64,000 nucleotides of DNA. Source: Coffea arabica. Its lineage: Eukaryota; Streptophyta; Magnoliopsida; Gentianales; Rubiaceae. The position numbers were made by a program, and so were the translations under genes. Positions 1-12,880 of this stretch are shown piece by piece. The DNA lies in the NCBI RefSeq assembly GCF_036785885.1, contig NC_092317.1, forward strand, positions 4,838,501-4,902,500. Direction: 5' to 3'. Numbering within the stretch: the first letter of the stretch is position 1; each line of letters starts with the position of its first letter. The notes under the pieces were generated by a model. The model saw nothing but the letters and a program-made list of their open reading frames with translations. It ran no database searches and was not told the origin of the DNA.

Positions 1-3000
1 TGTTCTTGCAGTTTTGCACAAATAACCTAGGAGGTAACTTGGTATTAGTTAAAATATTATTACGCCACTAATTTGTTTGAAAATCGCTGAAGCAGTACAT
101 CAAGATTTTTTATTATGTCTTAACAACTTTAAGGACGAAATATTTACTCTCCTCGATAAGAATGAAAATTTACACTATCAGCTGTAGTTATCTAAGTGCT
201 CGTATATATAAGCTAAATCTATAGCAGCAGAATGTTTAAAACAGAATGGTTTGTAAGGACTTAAATATGGAGAGGGTTGGGCTTTATGAGACTGAGATAT
301 CTGAGACTGGTGCATCTAATGAGGTGAGAAGAACAGTAGAATGAGACAGAAGGGCACAGTAGCAAAGACAAAATGGAGATGGGAACAGGTGAGAATGAGA
401 AAAGGCAAAGTATACGGAAAGAATGAGAGGAAAAATCAAAAGGGAATTTGAACAGGGAAGTGATGGTGCAATGGTAATTGACAGATTGAATTTATTGAGC
501 TAGGCCACAGTGCCCCCTCCTGCTCTTGGAAAATGACAATACCTGGACAGCAAAACATACATAATAACCAGGCAACAAGTTCAGATCCCCCCTCCTCTGT
601 AGTTAAAAGCCATCATGTGACCTGATCTACAATCTTCCATCCCGTTTATCATGAGGTCATCATTTTAGCTCCGGCCCTCCACACTCTCCTCAGTTCTCCC
701 TCCTCCTCCTCTGTTAACTAAATCATTTACTACTATTATATTATATCAAGACCAAGAATGCCATATGCAACTCAAGGATTCCTCAGCCACTGTCAAGTAT
801 GCTAGCATTGTACTAACCTGTACGTTGAGGTTGAGGTTTATGGTCATTCTGAAGGTGATTATGATCATAAACATGGAAAGACTACCATCGTGCTTGTGTT
901 GAGATTGAGGTTTAAGGTCATTCTGAAAGTGATTATCATCATTCGTGAGAGCATAAATACACCAACAAACCTAATTTGCCATTTATTCAAAATTTGAGGG
1001 CATTAAATGTAGGTTCGTTATCATTTCAGTCCACCATACTATTTTAATTTATTCAAAATTTGAGGCAACGCAAAATGATAAAACATTCCCTTTTTTCCTA
1101 AACTTTAACTTTTATTTCGGTCTTTTAGGGTTAGTATATGTCCAAATCTATAAAACTCTACATTAGGGAATGAATCAAGTACGTACCACTAGGCCACCAT
1201 TCTGAGACGTACCATTCCTGAAGCTTTAAATGAATTGTTGGTTCTTGGCAGAAGATGCGGTTTATCATTTTTTTTTTTACACCGTTGTGGGACAGACAAG
1301 ACAAATAGCAGGGCCTTATACAGGTCTTAACTATCTTAGCTCATGCAAGACAAATTGAAGGCTTGGACGTGACAACTCTGTTATTCATAGAAATACACTC
1401 CTATTGTACCTACCAATTTTTTTTTTATTTTTTTATTTTTGGTGTTGGCAAAGGGGTTGTGCAAGTTACATTGTACTATAATAAATTGATCAATAGAAGT
1501 AATTTTCACGTATTACATTTTCTTCAGGATGATTATAAAATGATAATATATCTTTATATCTCTATGACTCTACTAAAGTACTAATTGACTTGATGCACTA
1601 CAAATTGTTACATCAGTTTATTGATATAAAAATTGCAGAAATCCATTGACATGTTATCTAAATAGTGGCGATTCTATGTGTATAGATTTTCCATCAATTT
1701 TGTTGCAATTTGTCCAACGATTAACTATCTTTTGGATCCATTAACTTCCGGTTATATTCATTTTCTTCGCCTACCCTTAATATCATTCATTACTTTTGGT
1801 CCATCCATCCAGCTTGCCATACATTTATTTACTTAATCTCACACACATACCGGTAAGCATTTTGGTATTAGGGTTCAGGCAGAAATTTTATTTTAAATTT
1901 GGAAGCATACAATTTTAAAGGTGAATAAGGTATCTATGGTTGAATTTGTTAGACATTACTTGTACTAGGTGCATGGTGAAATAAAAATAGTGCGCATGCT
2001 GAGGGACAGCGACGATTAATAGTTTCAACCTTTGACAACATGTTCCAAAAGTACCTTTTCAAAAAAAAAAAATCCATTACTAGTTTTTACTGTTCGTAGC
2101 TCACATATGATGCAGGCATTCATTTTCACACATAGAAATCCAAATGTACCCTTAGTTTTTGAGAAAATCGATGAATACACATCAAATATAAGAATTAAAA
2201 GTTTGTGTTAAAGGTTTAGATTAGAGCTTTAAAAAAAAAAAGATTCGACTAAGCATTGTTGAGTAGGCATTGTTAAGAAACACCTCGGATGTTAATTTTA
2301 TTATAAAAACATAATTAATTTGAAAAAGTTGTTTGAATGTAGGAACTATAATCAATGTGAGTGTATAATAATATAATAAATTAAATGTAATTTAAATATG
2401 TTAACAAGTAACCACCGTTCAGAATATATATATATTTATTTATATATAAACTATCGATCTCATTAGCATGTGGACTATTGCTACAACTCTATTTGAGGGT
2501 GTTTTATAGGAAATTGCACTTTCTAGTCATATTTTTGTCACTAAAAATCATTTGGCTCCATATGGATTAGATTTTTAGGGGGAAATTTAAAAAAAAAAAA
2601 ATTTACTGTAACAGTATATATTAAAACTTTCTAATGTAGATGATCCATTTGGATTATATGTTTTTAGAATCCTATATTTTGAGGTATTTAAATTTTAAAA
2701 TTTTATTGGAGTATTTTTTAAAATATATAAAAAAAAATTTCTACCATTCACCACCCATCCCCCTCCTCCTTTCTACATTGTTGCCACCTCTCCCCCCTTT
2801 CCTCATCTCTATTCCGTCTTCCCTCCTTTTTCTCTTCCTCCCTCCCTTCTTTCCCTCTCCTTCCTCACCTCTCCTCACTTCCCTTCCTCACCTCTCCTCT
2901 CCTCTTTTCTCTTCCCCCTTCCTACTTTTTTTGATCTGGTCACAAGTGGCTACCTAATCATGGCCTAACCCATGATGAAATGGAGAAAGAGGAGAAAGGG

Positions 3001-3125
3001 GCTGTGAGAAAATGAGGGAGGAGAGGAGAGAATGACGGTAGTGAATGATGATATGGGGCAGGTGGAAGAAGAAAAAATAGTAGATTTTTCTTAGATGTAC
3101 TTGAGATTGTGTCTATGAGGAGTAA
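1..3125. other. Gene-free AT-rich interval
   Basis: I see no gene here. Open frames are short and low in complexity. A block of about 46 bases near 821-866 is repeated with a few changes near 897-943 (shared core ttgaggtttatggtcattct, differing by one base in the second copy). A pyrimidine-rich tract fills about 2750-2930 and gives a spurious serine/leucine/proline-rich frame. Confidence 0.6.
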
Positions 3126-3133
3126 CTTTGAGG

Positions 3134-3718
3134 CTGTGTTTTAAAACTCGGGCCGGACTTGCCGGTCGTACCGAGAACCGGCCAAGTGTCCGGTCCAAGT
3201 CATGCTTAAAAATCGGGTAAGTAAAAACCCGGTCAAAAACCGGGTTTGACCGATTTGACCGGAAAAAACCGGATTTTTCCGGTTCAAACAGCATTTTAAA
3301 AAAAAACTCAAAATTTTTCAATATTATGTTTTGACCCCTAGATTGTTAAAAATTATTAATATACCTCAAATATTTCATACTTTATCAATATTTTCTTAAA
3401 GTTTGGTATTATTTTTCAATTAAGTCCATAATTTTAATTCTAAACTTGGTAATGCTCATTAAATAATATAAATTGTTACTTAATTGTTCTAATTTCTTTA
3501 TATTTTCTTGTTAAATATATTTAAAACATCAAATATATATGAATATACATTTATTAATATTTACATGTTATTAGGTATTTTACATATAATATTTTAATTT
3601 TTATTTATGACATCATCCGGTTCAACCCCTATCGAATCCGGTTGAACCCATTGACCCCTGACCCTGAGCTTGACCGAGTCGATACCCGGTCCGGTTCTGA
3701 AAACATAGCTTTGAGGAT
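3134..3718. mobile_element. Non-autonomous hAT-type element (MITE), 585 bp
   Basis: The two ends are imperfect inverted repeats: the left end starts ctgtgttttaaaactcgg and the right end, read on the opposite strand, starts ctatgttttcagaaccgg. The element is flanked by a perfect 8-bp duplication, ctttgagg, at 3126-3133 and 3719-3726, as expected for hAT elements. Both end regions are rich in ccgg and aaccgg words, which also form small internal palindromes. There is no transposase. A short related fragment lies at about 26862-26935. Confidence 0.85.
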
Positions 3719-3726
3719 GTTTTTAA

Positions 3727-6700
3727 AGTGTGGTACCATACACTCCAAAGTCCGAAAACAAAAACAAGTTTGTGAAAAACTCCACAATCCAAGCGCAACG
3801 TAAAATTTTCATGTTCTCCATACCAAATTTGAGTGTTGGTAAGGAAATTTGACAAGTCGTTCCCGCCGAGCTGTGGAGAGGTTAAGGCCCAAGAAACCTA
3901 ATTTAACGTGTTTCACATAGTGTGCTATATGTTATATACGTAAAATGTGAAACCCAAACCCCTCTGAACCATAAGAAGTACAAAACAAGAAGAGGAACAA
4001 TTGACTTTTGAACCAGAAAAAGTGAGTAGCCCAAAAAGCCCAGGTACATTTATCCTTTTGGACCCGAATCAACTTGGCAATTAATGTTGTCCCTTGCTGA
4101 CATTGGCTTCCGCCAACAGCGAACGGAGTCAATAAAGTGGGCTCATTGGGTTCTCCAGCCCAGCTATATGGCCAGTTGGTCACGGGAGCATTGCCGTGAA
4201 AGATTGAATTAGTCAGGACAAGAAAAGATTTTGGAGAGTTTTCGAAGGAAAATCACAATCCTGACAAAGCCTCGATACTTGAAATTTTGCGAACATTCAT
4301 CCCAACGTGAATTGTCTCCTGAAATTGGCTTCAATCATTCAACATATGCAGCAGGGAATCTATTGCCCACTGAGCTTTTGTTGTCTTGCCTTTTAGGAGT
4401 CATACATTGCTTACTATATTTTCAAGCTGCGGCTGCCAATAATGTCTCCTTTATGATCATGTTTTTACTGTGCTAACGGGGAAACAACTCATCAGTCATC
4501 TACTCAAAACAAAAAGTCATCGTTGATCGAAATTGGCCCATTTGATGGTTGCCATTTTTTTTTTTTTTTTTGATAATCGAAATTGAGGTGTTTTTCTTTG
4601 GGGTAATTGTTGATATACTGTTAAGAAACCAAGCCGGGCCCCTTTTTTGGGTACTAAAACCAAGCCTTTGATTTTGTACTGGGTATCCAATGTGGTTTGC
4701 TAGATTGTTTGAATCACCAGATTGAAAACATGGGGAGAAAAATAAAGGAAGCAAAAGCAAAAGTGAAAAGTTTAAAGTAGAAGAGAAAGAGAACCGGATA
4801 AAAATGACTGCTTTGCTGACATTTTGTAACGTTGGTAAAGTAGAGAGAGCAAAAATGCAAGATTGAGGAATCCTAAACAACTTTCATTATGTTCTTTATG
4901 TGCGATTTGCAATTTCCTGGCATTTCTAGTCTTTCTTTGATGGTGTTTTATGCACACATATGTTACTTTAGTACAGGTTCAAATTTTCCTACCCCTTTCT
5001 CGCTTTTTAAGTCACATGCATCCTTCCCCTCTTAGAAAAAATTTGTTAAAAATATTACCTTAGTAATTTTTATATTGACATTTAGAACCAATCCTTCAAC
5101 AAAAGATGACCCCTTCCCAACTCCCTTGCTCTTCAGATTCTCAATTTGTTGCTTGTTCTACCCTATTCAATTCGTTGCTTTTAAGCATTCTTTAAAATGA
5201 GTAGTGTGCATGAAGAACCAGGGTTTTTTTTTTCTTGGAAGGAATGAAGAACTAGGGTTAGATTTAGGGACATAGGTAATTGCTTGCTTTCAAAGAATTT
5301 TAAAAAAAATATGTTTAGATCCAACTGGTAACTGTCATTAGCAGCTTCTTGAGTCATGCATATATGTGTTACAAACATTAAAGAAAAAATCGTTCAAAAC
5401 GTCTTTTACATTTTATCAATTCAGGAACACAGGTAATTGCTTGCTTTTAAAGAATTAAAAAAAAATTGTTTAGATCCAACTGGCAACTGTCATTAGCAGG
5501 TTCTTGAGTCATGCAAAACAAGTCGAAATGCATCTGGTCAATCTTTCTTTAGGACTTCACGAGTATTTCCCACAAAGTTTGACTGGGCAAAAAGGCTAAA
5601 GTACAACATAGTACCTCATTCCATGCAGATTGCATTTCTAGAGACGGTTGAACCAGTTTTACTACTACTATTATGTACTGGTGGGTGAAATTCCAAAAGT
5701 TCGACAGTAATCAAACTACAATGTAATGGTTTACGAGGATGCTTAGGAGAATGAAATGCAGATCTATGTCAATCGTGTTTTTTTGTTTTTAATAATCTTA
5801 GGCGAACGGAAATTAGTAGTTGTTTAGATCTTTATTCCTGCCATTGGATCTTTGCAGGGCATAAAACGACAATAATTCCATTGAATCCCTACGCAGTCTG
5901 GAGGACGATAAATTTGTCTGAAGTTGTGGGTCACAACTCGCCAGTCCACTACTCCGTTCACATAATTAATCTTGGTCAACATGACAGCGACACAACAGAA
6001 GGTTTTTTTTTTTTTTTGGAAGGAATGCACGAGAAAGTTGAAAGGTGATTGGGAATATAATTCGGAACAATAAGGTGGTATTTTTTGTGATTAGATGTAT
6101 GTGAGATAAAAAAATAATTAAAACTATAAAAATGTGTTTATAATATAAATGAAATATTATTTGAAAAAATTTTGATATCTGAACAAAGCCAGTTATAAGC
6201 CCTTGAGCAAATAGGTAGGGTTGAAAAATCAATTAAATTACTCTATATTTAAATCAAACTCGACTCCGTGAGAACTCGCTCGAACTTGATTCGCTGACTA
6301 CTCAAGTCAAGATTGAACCGCATTTTGTATTCGATATCTTTTAAATTCGATAAAAAAAAACTCATTTAAATTCGATTCAATAAATAAACAAAACAAACTT
6401 GAGCAAAATTTTGAATTCGTTAAAAAAATCAAATAAACTTGAACATTAGGATGTTCGATTTAATTACGTTCATTTTCACCCGTAGAAATAAGGGAGCGAT
6501 TAACGGCTCAACAAGGCTTTGTCTGGATTATTATATCATAAATATATTTTTCAATCACCTATTTATTTCATATATACCAAATCACAAAAAAAGTAGAATT
6601 AATTTTCTATATACTAATAGTGTATATACTTTCACTATTAGATACATAACACATAATTCAATTTTAAATTTGAAACCCAAATTATATATATCTATATCGT

Positions 6701-7028
6701 GCATCCAGTCATGATAGTGTATACATTGTTAGTGTATATAAGATTTACTCAAAAAAATACTCCATTATTGTTCTAGAAATTTTTTCTAATGGAGTTCTCA
6801 AAAAAAAAATTCCAAAAACTTGCAATCTAAATTACAAATGCACTCCCATAGCCATTCCTAATTTGTTAAATATAACTAGGAATTTACCATAGAAATGGCG
6901 TTTGAATCTCATTAATTAAACAAGGTAAATTTTACTCTTATTAGGTATTTTAATTTGAAAAAAAATGCACTTAGTGGCTTAACCCTTACTTTTACAATAG
7001 TTGTAGACAGCACGAGCACGCTCAACCT
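3727..7028. other. Intergenic interval with small repeats
   Basis: No convincing gene. A ~95-bp segment at 5268-5362 is repeated at about 5423-5515 (shared word gtttagatccaactgg), so this is a short direct duplication with a 155-bp period. About 6598-6743 resembles a degraded copy of the small MITE found intact at 49259-49399, because both ends carry a tagtgtata-type inverted repeat. About 6030-6190 carries words shared with the MITE at 24559-24722 (gatgtatgtgagataaaa), but I cannot define its ends. Confidence 0.5.
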
Positions 7029-7044
7029 TTTTTGACCATATGGT

Positions 7045-7251
7045 TTTTTTTTTTATGTCAACCGTGTAAGTGGTTAGTAGATATATAGATCTGACTAAAT
7101 TAAACAGGAGTTCTGACACTAATTTTTAAATTTTTTTTAACTACAAATAGAATTTAAATTTTTGACCCACAGTCTACAGAGAAAGGTAAATCCCTTCTTT
7201 ACAGAGAAAGTTAAATCCCTTTTTTATAACCATTGAGCCAAAGCTCACTGG
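7045..7251 (-). mobile_element. tRNA-derived SINE, minus strand
   Basis: Read on the minus strand, the element starts with a tRNA A-box-like sequence (ggctcaatggtt) and ends in a poly-A tract, seen here as the T run at 7043-7054. It is flanked by a 16-bp target duplication with one mismatch: tttttgaccatatggt at 7029-7044 and tttttgaccttatggt at 7252-7267. The expected B box is degraded. A ~25-bp stretch containing tacagagaaag and taaatccctt is tandemly doubled near its 5' end (about 7177-7223). Confidence 0.7.
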
Positions 7252-7424
7252 TTTTTGACCTTATGGTATATGTTTGGAGTTTTGGTCGATACAACCCAAG
7301 AAAAAAGGGGGAAAAGGTGATGTAAAGTTGTAAACGCGCATACCAGGTACATTTTGATTCGACTCATTTTCAATAGATTTTCAAGAGCTACCAAGTGCCG
7401 AGAAATAGTAGAAGATGCACAAGA

Positions 7425-7838
7425 CTAGAAATGCGAGAGAGGATTTTTCACAAACAAATGGTGATAGGTTGGAAATGGGAATGCTGTTGAACAGACCTTT
7501 TGTGGCAGTGCTGCACTGCTAGCATAGGGCCACCAGTCAGTATTCACCAATGGAGCCGAGGAAGCAGAAGGATTCCCTTGAGCATGTGAATTTGTTGCCT
7601 TTTTCTTCGGGTCCGGACAACTTTTACCCCCACTGACCCTCTGACACCCCTCGAATATTGGGCTCCGTGCCATCATCAAACTTGATGCCTCCATTTTCCA
7701 CAGTCCACTAAACAGAGCCCCCGCCCCTCCCCCTCCCCCATCTCCCAGGCACTGCCCCAAAATTCTCCTCCCTAAATCAATTCCCATCATAATGCTTCCG
7801 GTACCTAGTACTACTGCTTGGTTCACACGAGCGGGCAA
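7425..7838 (-). CDS. Unrecognised ORF of 137 codons, possibly spurious
   Basis: This reading frame on the minus strand is richer in G+C than its surroundings and encodes a glycine- and serine-rich protein with a short Lys-rich stretch (PDPKKKATNS) and no domain I know. No introns, transit peptide or promoter could be assigned. It might be a fragment of a longer spliced gene, a decayed gene or chance. Transcript data or a conserved homologue would be needed to keep it. Confidence 0.2.
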   Translation of the reverse strand: MPARVNQAVVLGTGSIMMGIDLGRRILGQCLGDGGGGGAGALFSGLWKMEASSLMMARSPIFEGCQRVSGGKSCPDPKKKATNSHAQGNPSASSAPLVNTDWWPYASSAALPQKVCSTAFPFPTYHHLFVKNPLSHF

Positions 7839-8034
7839 AAATACCCATTGATCAAAAATTCGCTATGTTCGCTTTGGCTCTAACCATAAAAAAGGATCAG
7901 TCCTTCTTTGAATAATAAATCGGGATTTCAACCCCATCTGCATTGAAAAAAAATTTAAAGATAGCAGAATACTTTTTTAATTTAGTCATGTTCTTGTATC
8001 TATTAACTCTTTATATACAGTTTCTTTAGACTCT

Positions 8035-8240
8035 CCTCCATATAAATTAGAATAGATTATGTTATAAAATTATTATCGTTGCCATAAAAAAAAAGATCCT
8101 ATTCAATTCAAAAAATAGGATCTATTAGTCCCTTATACACAACCTGTTTAGGCTTTAGATTAAGATATATTAAATTATAAAAATATTATCGTTATCGTAA
8201 AAAAAAAAAAAGGATCCTATTCGATCCAAAAAATAGGATG
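8035..8240 (+). mobile_element. Two tandem SINE 3'-tail fragments
   Basis: Two similar units, about 8035-8120 and 8150-8240, each contain a variant of attattatcgtt followed by an A run and then a short palindrome around atcctatt/aataggat. The same tail ends the fuller minus-strand SINEs at 27302-27478 and 30846-31062, so these are probably 5'-truncated copies of that family. A further tail fragment lies at about 32085-32140. Confidence 0.5.
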
Positions 8241-9234
8241 CTTGATTTGTATTATTTGATCTAATCAAAAGAGTGTTGGGTAACCTCTTTTATGTTGAAC
8301 GAGTTAGGATTACAAGATTAAAAATACGTGGGTGCTCAACGCGTCCCACACATATCTATTATTTATTTTTTATTTTCATATACATATTATAAAATAATAA
8401 TTTTAGAGTTAACTAACTAAAAATATGAGAGACTATAGTTTATTTACAAGATTCATTTGTAAATATCATAAATTTTTTTTATGAAATAGCTTAATTGATG
8501 TAGAATATATATTTAAAAACAAAGTACTATCTATTTCAAAATTTCATTGATTTTGAATTATTTTAATTTTTTCCTTTTTATTATATTCTTTTTAAATGTT
8601 TGTTTTTTGGTAGCAGACTTTTTTTTTTGAGAAAAATCTTTGTTGAGTCTTAAATGAATATGTAAAATACAAAACTAAATTAGTATAAATAATTTTAAAA
8701 AAATAATGAGTGAGGCTATGCGAGTACTCATTGACCTAATCCTTTTTCAGCAAGTATCTGATAACTGGGTACTCGTTAATATGCAGAGTAGGTGAGAATA
8801 ATAACATGACTGATTCACAACATACGCGTCGGATCAACCAAATAGTGCACGGAGTGGGTGTCCAACCGTTACCCACTCCCTGTTGGTTCATTTTCGCTAC
8901 ATTTAATTTCCTTCCTTTTTGGATCTTTTTAACGAGTGTCTAACGAAAACTCACTAATACATTTAAATTACATCTAAATTATTATATTAATTCACACACT
9001 AACAATTATTACCCTATTTTATATTTATATATTTTTTCTAATAGTATTATATTTTCAAAATATAAACACGTCACATTCATCTTAAAGAACACCCAATGAA
9101 TATAATATGAACATCTAACATCCATATAAAGAATGTCTAATGAACACCAGTTAAAACATGCATTTTTTTTATTCACAAATATTTGACACTCCATTCATTT
9201 TTTTAAATTAACATTTGATTTGATTCACCTTATC
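8241..9234. other. Gene-free AT-rich interval
   Basis: I see no gene. The stretch around 8985-9060 (containing aacaattatta) is related to repeats at about 49030-49150, suggesting dispersed repeat DNA, but no ends are recognisable. Confidence 0.5.
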
Positions 9235-9251
9235 TAACACTAGTAATTTCA

Positions 9252-9430
9252 GCCCCCCGGGGTTAGATCACCCGGTCTGCGGTTGGAAAACCACTCGCAA
9301 GGTCGTGGGATCGAACCTCACCTAACGCCTGGGTGCAGTTGGGGTGGCGCTGTACTCCAGGCGCAGGGGATTAGTCGGGCCGCCTTCGGGTCTTGACCCG
9401 GACACCCCTGTGTTGACAAAAAAAAAAAAA
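9252..9430 (+). mobile_element. tRNA-derived SINE (family 1), plus strand
   Basis: A 179-bp element flanked by a perfect 17-bp target duplication, taacactagtaatttca, at 9235-9251 and 9431-9447. It contains a B-box-like sequence (gggatcgaacctc) in the tRNA-like head and ends with gacccggacacccctgtg and a poly-A tract. A second member of the same family, sharing attagtcggg and gacccggaca words, lies at 45364-45580. Confidence 0.9.
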
Positions 9431-10512
9431 TAACACTAGTAATTTCATTATTCGTATTCGCAGAATTGTTGCATGCCAGCATAGTAGTAACACGTTCACA
9501 TGCACAATTAAATTTGTTGCCTAAATCGCACTTTGCAAGTTAATCCCTCTGCCTCTGCGTCTCTACCTATCACCACTGTACAAAATAAGGGATAATATAA
9601 GAAAACTCCCTTGAGGTTTCTCTTAATATCACTTGATAGATTTTAACAATATTACTTACCTCCCATAATAATTATAAAAAGACTATATTAACTCTCATTT
9701 GACACATAGTTTACAACATATCAAATACATGGATCTCAAAAATAAAAAACAAGAAAAGGAAGTCACCTTCTTCCTTTTTTTCTTTTTCTTTATCGTTCTC
9801 TCTTACTCATATTTTTTGAATGACTATGCAATATTTTATTTATAAATTATAATAAATTAAATTTTGTTTATCTTTTACTTTTTGTGATTGTGATAAAGTG
9901 GGATGTAATTTATTTACTTTTTTTGAGTTGATTTTTGTAATGATTAGTACAATTTAATAGTTTGAGCAAAGATTATGAAAATGTTGAAAAAAATAAATTC
10001 ATAAGAAATCGATTTTGAACATATAGAATTAAATTGATGTAAGTGTATTTCTTTTCAAATATTTTTATTTTTCAAATTTATATATTATGGGGTATAGTAT
10101 TGTGATGTGATAGTACAATAATAGATTATTTTTGAGGTGATGATTTTTTTGAAATGAACAAAGTGGTTTAGAAATATTTTTATTTAGCAAGTGTAAGGGC
10201 AATTTAGGATTTTTAAAAATTATGTTACACAAATAAAAAAAGTAAAAGGGGGTAGCAAGTGATGTTAATAGCTAGTTTGGGAGTTCAGATTTCAAAGGAA
10301 TAGAAAAGAAAGGAAGGGAAAGGTGGACTTTTCACGTTTGGGAGATTTAAGTGAGACGGAAAAGAAAAGAAACGAACGGATCTTGAAGAGAAGCCAAGCG
10401 CTGCTACAGTGCAAAAATTTTTAACATAACACTCTAAGAGCCAAAGGCGTTACTGTTCATTTCTTTTGGTCGTCGTCACGTGCCATAAGCATGCCTTCAG
10501 TATTTTTTTTTT

Positions 10513-10527
10513 TCGCGCGAAGCGCGG
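10513..10527. repeat. GC hairpin resembling a Helitron terminus
   Basis: The palindrome cgcgcgaagcgcg stands out in AT-rich DNA after a T run and is followed by ggttgtcagcttag. The same hairpin core occurs at 15365-15379, next to a canonical Helitron-like end. Here the downstream bases do not give a clean CTRR terminus, so this may be a decayed end of a related element. No Helitron 5' end was found with confidence. Confidence 0.4.
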
Positions 10528-11361
10528 GTTGTCAGCTTAGGGTTAGACACACAAAATACTTCTTTCCTGACTTTCCTTTCCAAAGCCTCGCCGCCGCCGC
10601 TTTTCTTTCCTGCCTTTCCTTTCCAAGATTATAATGCCAAAATCTTCAGTACGTTTAAGCCTCCTCGCTCTTTGCTTATTTTCTTGTAAGTTTGTAGTTT
10701 CCTTACTCTTAGTTTCAATGCCAAAGGGGAAGAGAATAAAAAATTGAATGAAAAGAAGGAGATGGAGATTTCAGAACCTGGTGCTAGATCCTCCAAAGCG
10801 TGTGGCCAGCATCATTTCTAGCTCAAGGCTTGGGACTTTTCTTTGTTTTTCCCAAATTTATTCTCCTTCGTTATATATATTTTTTCTCAGAAAGCTCCTT
10901 CATTCTCCGTTCAAATCAGATTATTTTTTTATATTATTGTTCCTTATTTTTCTTACCCTTTTCAAATCAGGTGGCTTTTTTGATGTGGTTGCTCTTCATC
11001 TTTTAAAAAAAAAATCTACAAGAAACTGTTTATCCTCCGTCAGTTCAGGTAACTTTTCTACAAGACCTCCCTTTGCCCCCTCTGTTTATTTTCTTATGTG
11101 TTTATCTTTTTTTTTTCCTTTTTAAAATGCATAGAAGCCCTTTGAATTGGGATGTGCGAAAGTATTGATGCGTTTCTAAAGGGCCTTTGAAAGATTTATT
11201 TCTATGCAGCAAACTGAACAATATGAGGCAAACAGAAATTTCTAATATAAAGTGCTTAATTTCTATGTTTTATTTACTTTTTTCCTGTACTTCGTCTTTT
11301 TTTTAAAAATTTTCTTTTTGGTCAATGACATTTTTGGGTTTGATGGAAGCCTTTGAATATG

Positions 11362-12880
11362 ATGGCGAGGCTTCTTCGAAATGCTTCTTCTCTCGGATGC
11401 CTCTATTTTTGCAACCTCTCTCTCCGGTAATTTCCCCACCAAACCAGATTTTGTTCTTATTTTCTTTGTATTTTTGGAGAACAATTTGGTTAGGATTAAT
11501 GATAGGTAATGGCCCGTTGTAGAAATTTGAAGCATTTTTTTAAAAAAATTTCAGCTTTTTCTCAAATATGTTTTTCACAGCTTTGTTAAGTTTCAACATT
11601 TTTACGCTACCTTGTCTTGTTTGTACTATTCTTTTGAAGTTATAGGTGTAATATAGTGTTTATACTTGTTATTAGCAGTTGGAAGCTGCGAATAAATGAT
11701 TATAATATTATTTCCTATCAATTACGAAAGCCAAATGCTTTACTTTGCTAGCTTGCAGAAGTTGTTCCTTGTTTTTAAAATTATTGAACTTGCATACTGT
11801 ATAAAGAAAAAGTCTTTTGTTTGATACGTTTTCTAACATCATTTTTCAGTTAGTACTGCTTTTCTTTTTTTATTTTGTTTCTCATTTTCTTCACGAGTCA
11901 TGACATGAATTTGTTGTTTGTTGATGCAGACTTTATAGGAAAGTCTTGTTAGGGGCATACACTCAACTCTCCTACTTTTCCTCCAAAAGGTACCCGAAGT
12001 TTATTTTCCTGCTGAACTGACTTGCATTTGGTCTTCATACCTTCTTAACTTGGTGATCACTTTGATGGGTTTCAAAAATAGATAAAGTAAAATAACTTTT
12101 GCATATAAAGTCTATCTTTTTAGGCTTTAGCCCCTTCCCAGTACCAATTAAAACTAATACATATATTTGCTTAGTGTTTGAATACTTCAAACATCTTGTT
12201 TATTTAATGTGGCAATTGCATGTTTTCCCCCATATTTTGGGGTTTTCTGTTCACTAAAAAATTATAAAGCACCAAAGTATGCAAGTGTATTACCATATTT
12301 TAGCCTTGTACCTCCCTCCTAGAGTATTTTAACATTAAATGCATCATTCTTAATGTAAAAATCACTTGACCCTTTTCCCCCATGTGATTCTTTGAATTAG
12401 ATGAGTTCTTTTAAGTATAGCTCTTTTGCTGAAATTTGTTGAGTTTGATATTTTTTACATTTGGCTGGGATTGTGTTATTCCTGCTTGAGAGTACCTACA
12501 TTTTGCTCTTTCTGCAATAGAAAAATATCAATTGTTTTTTTTGGCTTCATTGGTTCATTATGAATATAAGTCTTTTTTTGTATGGAAGGTAGAAGAAAAT
12601 CCAAGTCAAACGTCAAAGAAAGATTTGGTGCTCAAGTACTATCAGATCACTGCATCATTTGGAAAAGGTTCTATCATGTGGCTTGGCCGCTCTGCCCCTG
12701 TCAAACAAGTTCCAGTTGTGTCCACAGCTTCATTTGCTTTGGATATTGCATTTGGGATTGGAGGACTTCCAAGGTTCTATCATGTGGCTTGGCCGCTCTG
12801 CCCCTGTCAAACAAGTTCCAGTTGTGTCCACAGCTTCATTTGCTTTGGATATTGCATTTGGGATTGGAGGACTTCCAAAG
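11362..12880 (+). pseudogene. RECA3: Fragment of a mitochondrial RecA (RECA3-like) gene
   Basis: Three exon-like pieces with GT-AG borders read in order as the N-terminal part of plant RECA3: 11362-11426 (MARLLRNASSLGCLYFCN, a mitochondrial presequence), 11930-11989 (LYRKVLLGAYTQLSYFSS) and 12593-12880, with [20 protein letters not shown] and [18 protein letters not shown]. RecA family proteins carry out homologous-recombination surveillance of organelle DNA, and the FGKGSIM and GGLPKG regions precede the Walker A loop. The Walker A exon and everything after it are missing. The third exon has lost its frame between the basic KSKSN stretch and SKKDL, lacks about two residues relative to the family, and contains a 106-bp tandem duplication that shifts the frame again. 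It sits inside a transposable element and cannot make a RecA. I take it as a captured or carried gene fragment. Confidence 0.8.
12665..12876. repeat. Perfect 106-bp tandem duplication within a RECA3-like exon
   Basis: 12665-12770 and 12771-12876 are identical over all 106 bases. Both begin aaggttctatcatgtggc and end ggattggaggacttcc. Because 106 is not a multiple of three, the RecA reading frame is opened in a second frame across the copy, and this explains three overlapping frames in the same place. Complete identity implies a recent event or recent homogenisation. Confidence 0.97.

Noticed and set aside
2640-2957. Leucine/serine/proline-rich frame
   Set aside because: It is a translation of a pyrimidine tract and has no protein-like composition.
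9252-9430. Functional tRNA gene
   Set aside because: A tRNA-like B box is present, but the 17-bp target duplications, poly-A tail and second family member show it is a SINE.
10748-11125. 125-codon frame before the RECA3-like exons
   Set aside because: Phe/Leu/Ser-rich translation of T-rich DNA within a transposable element; not an exon I can match.
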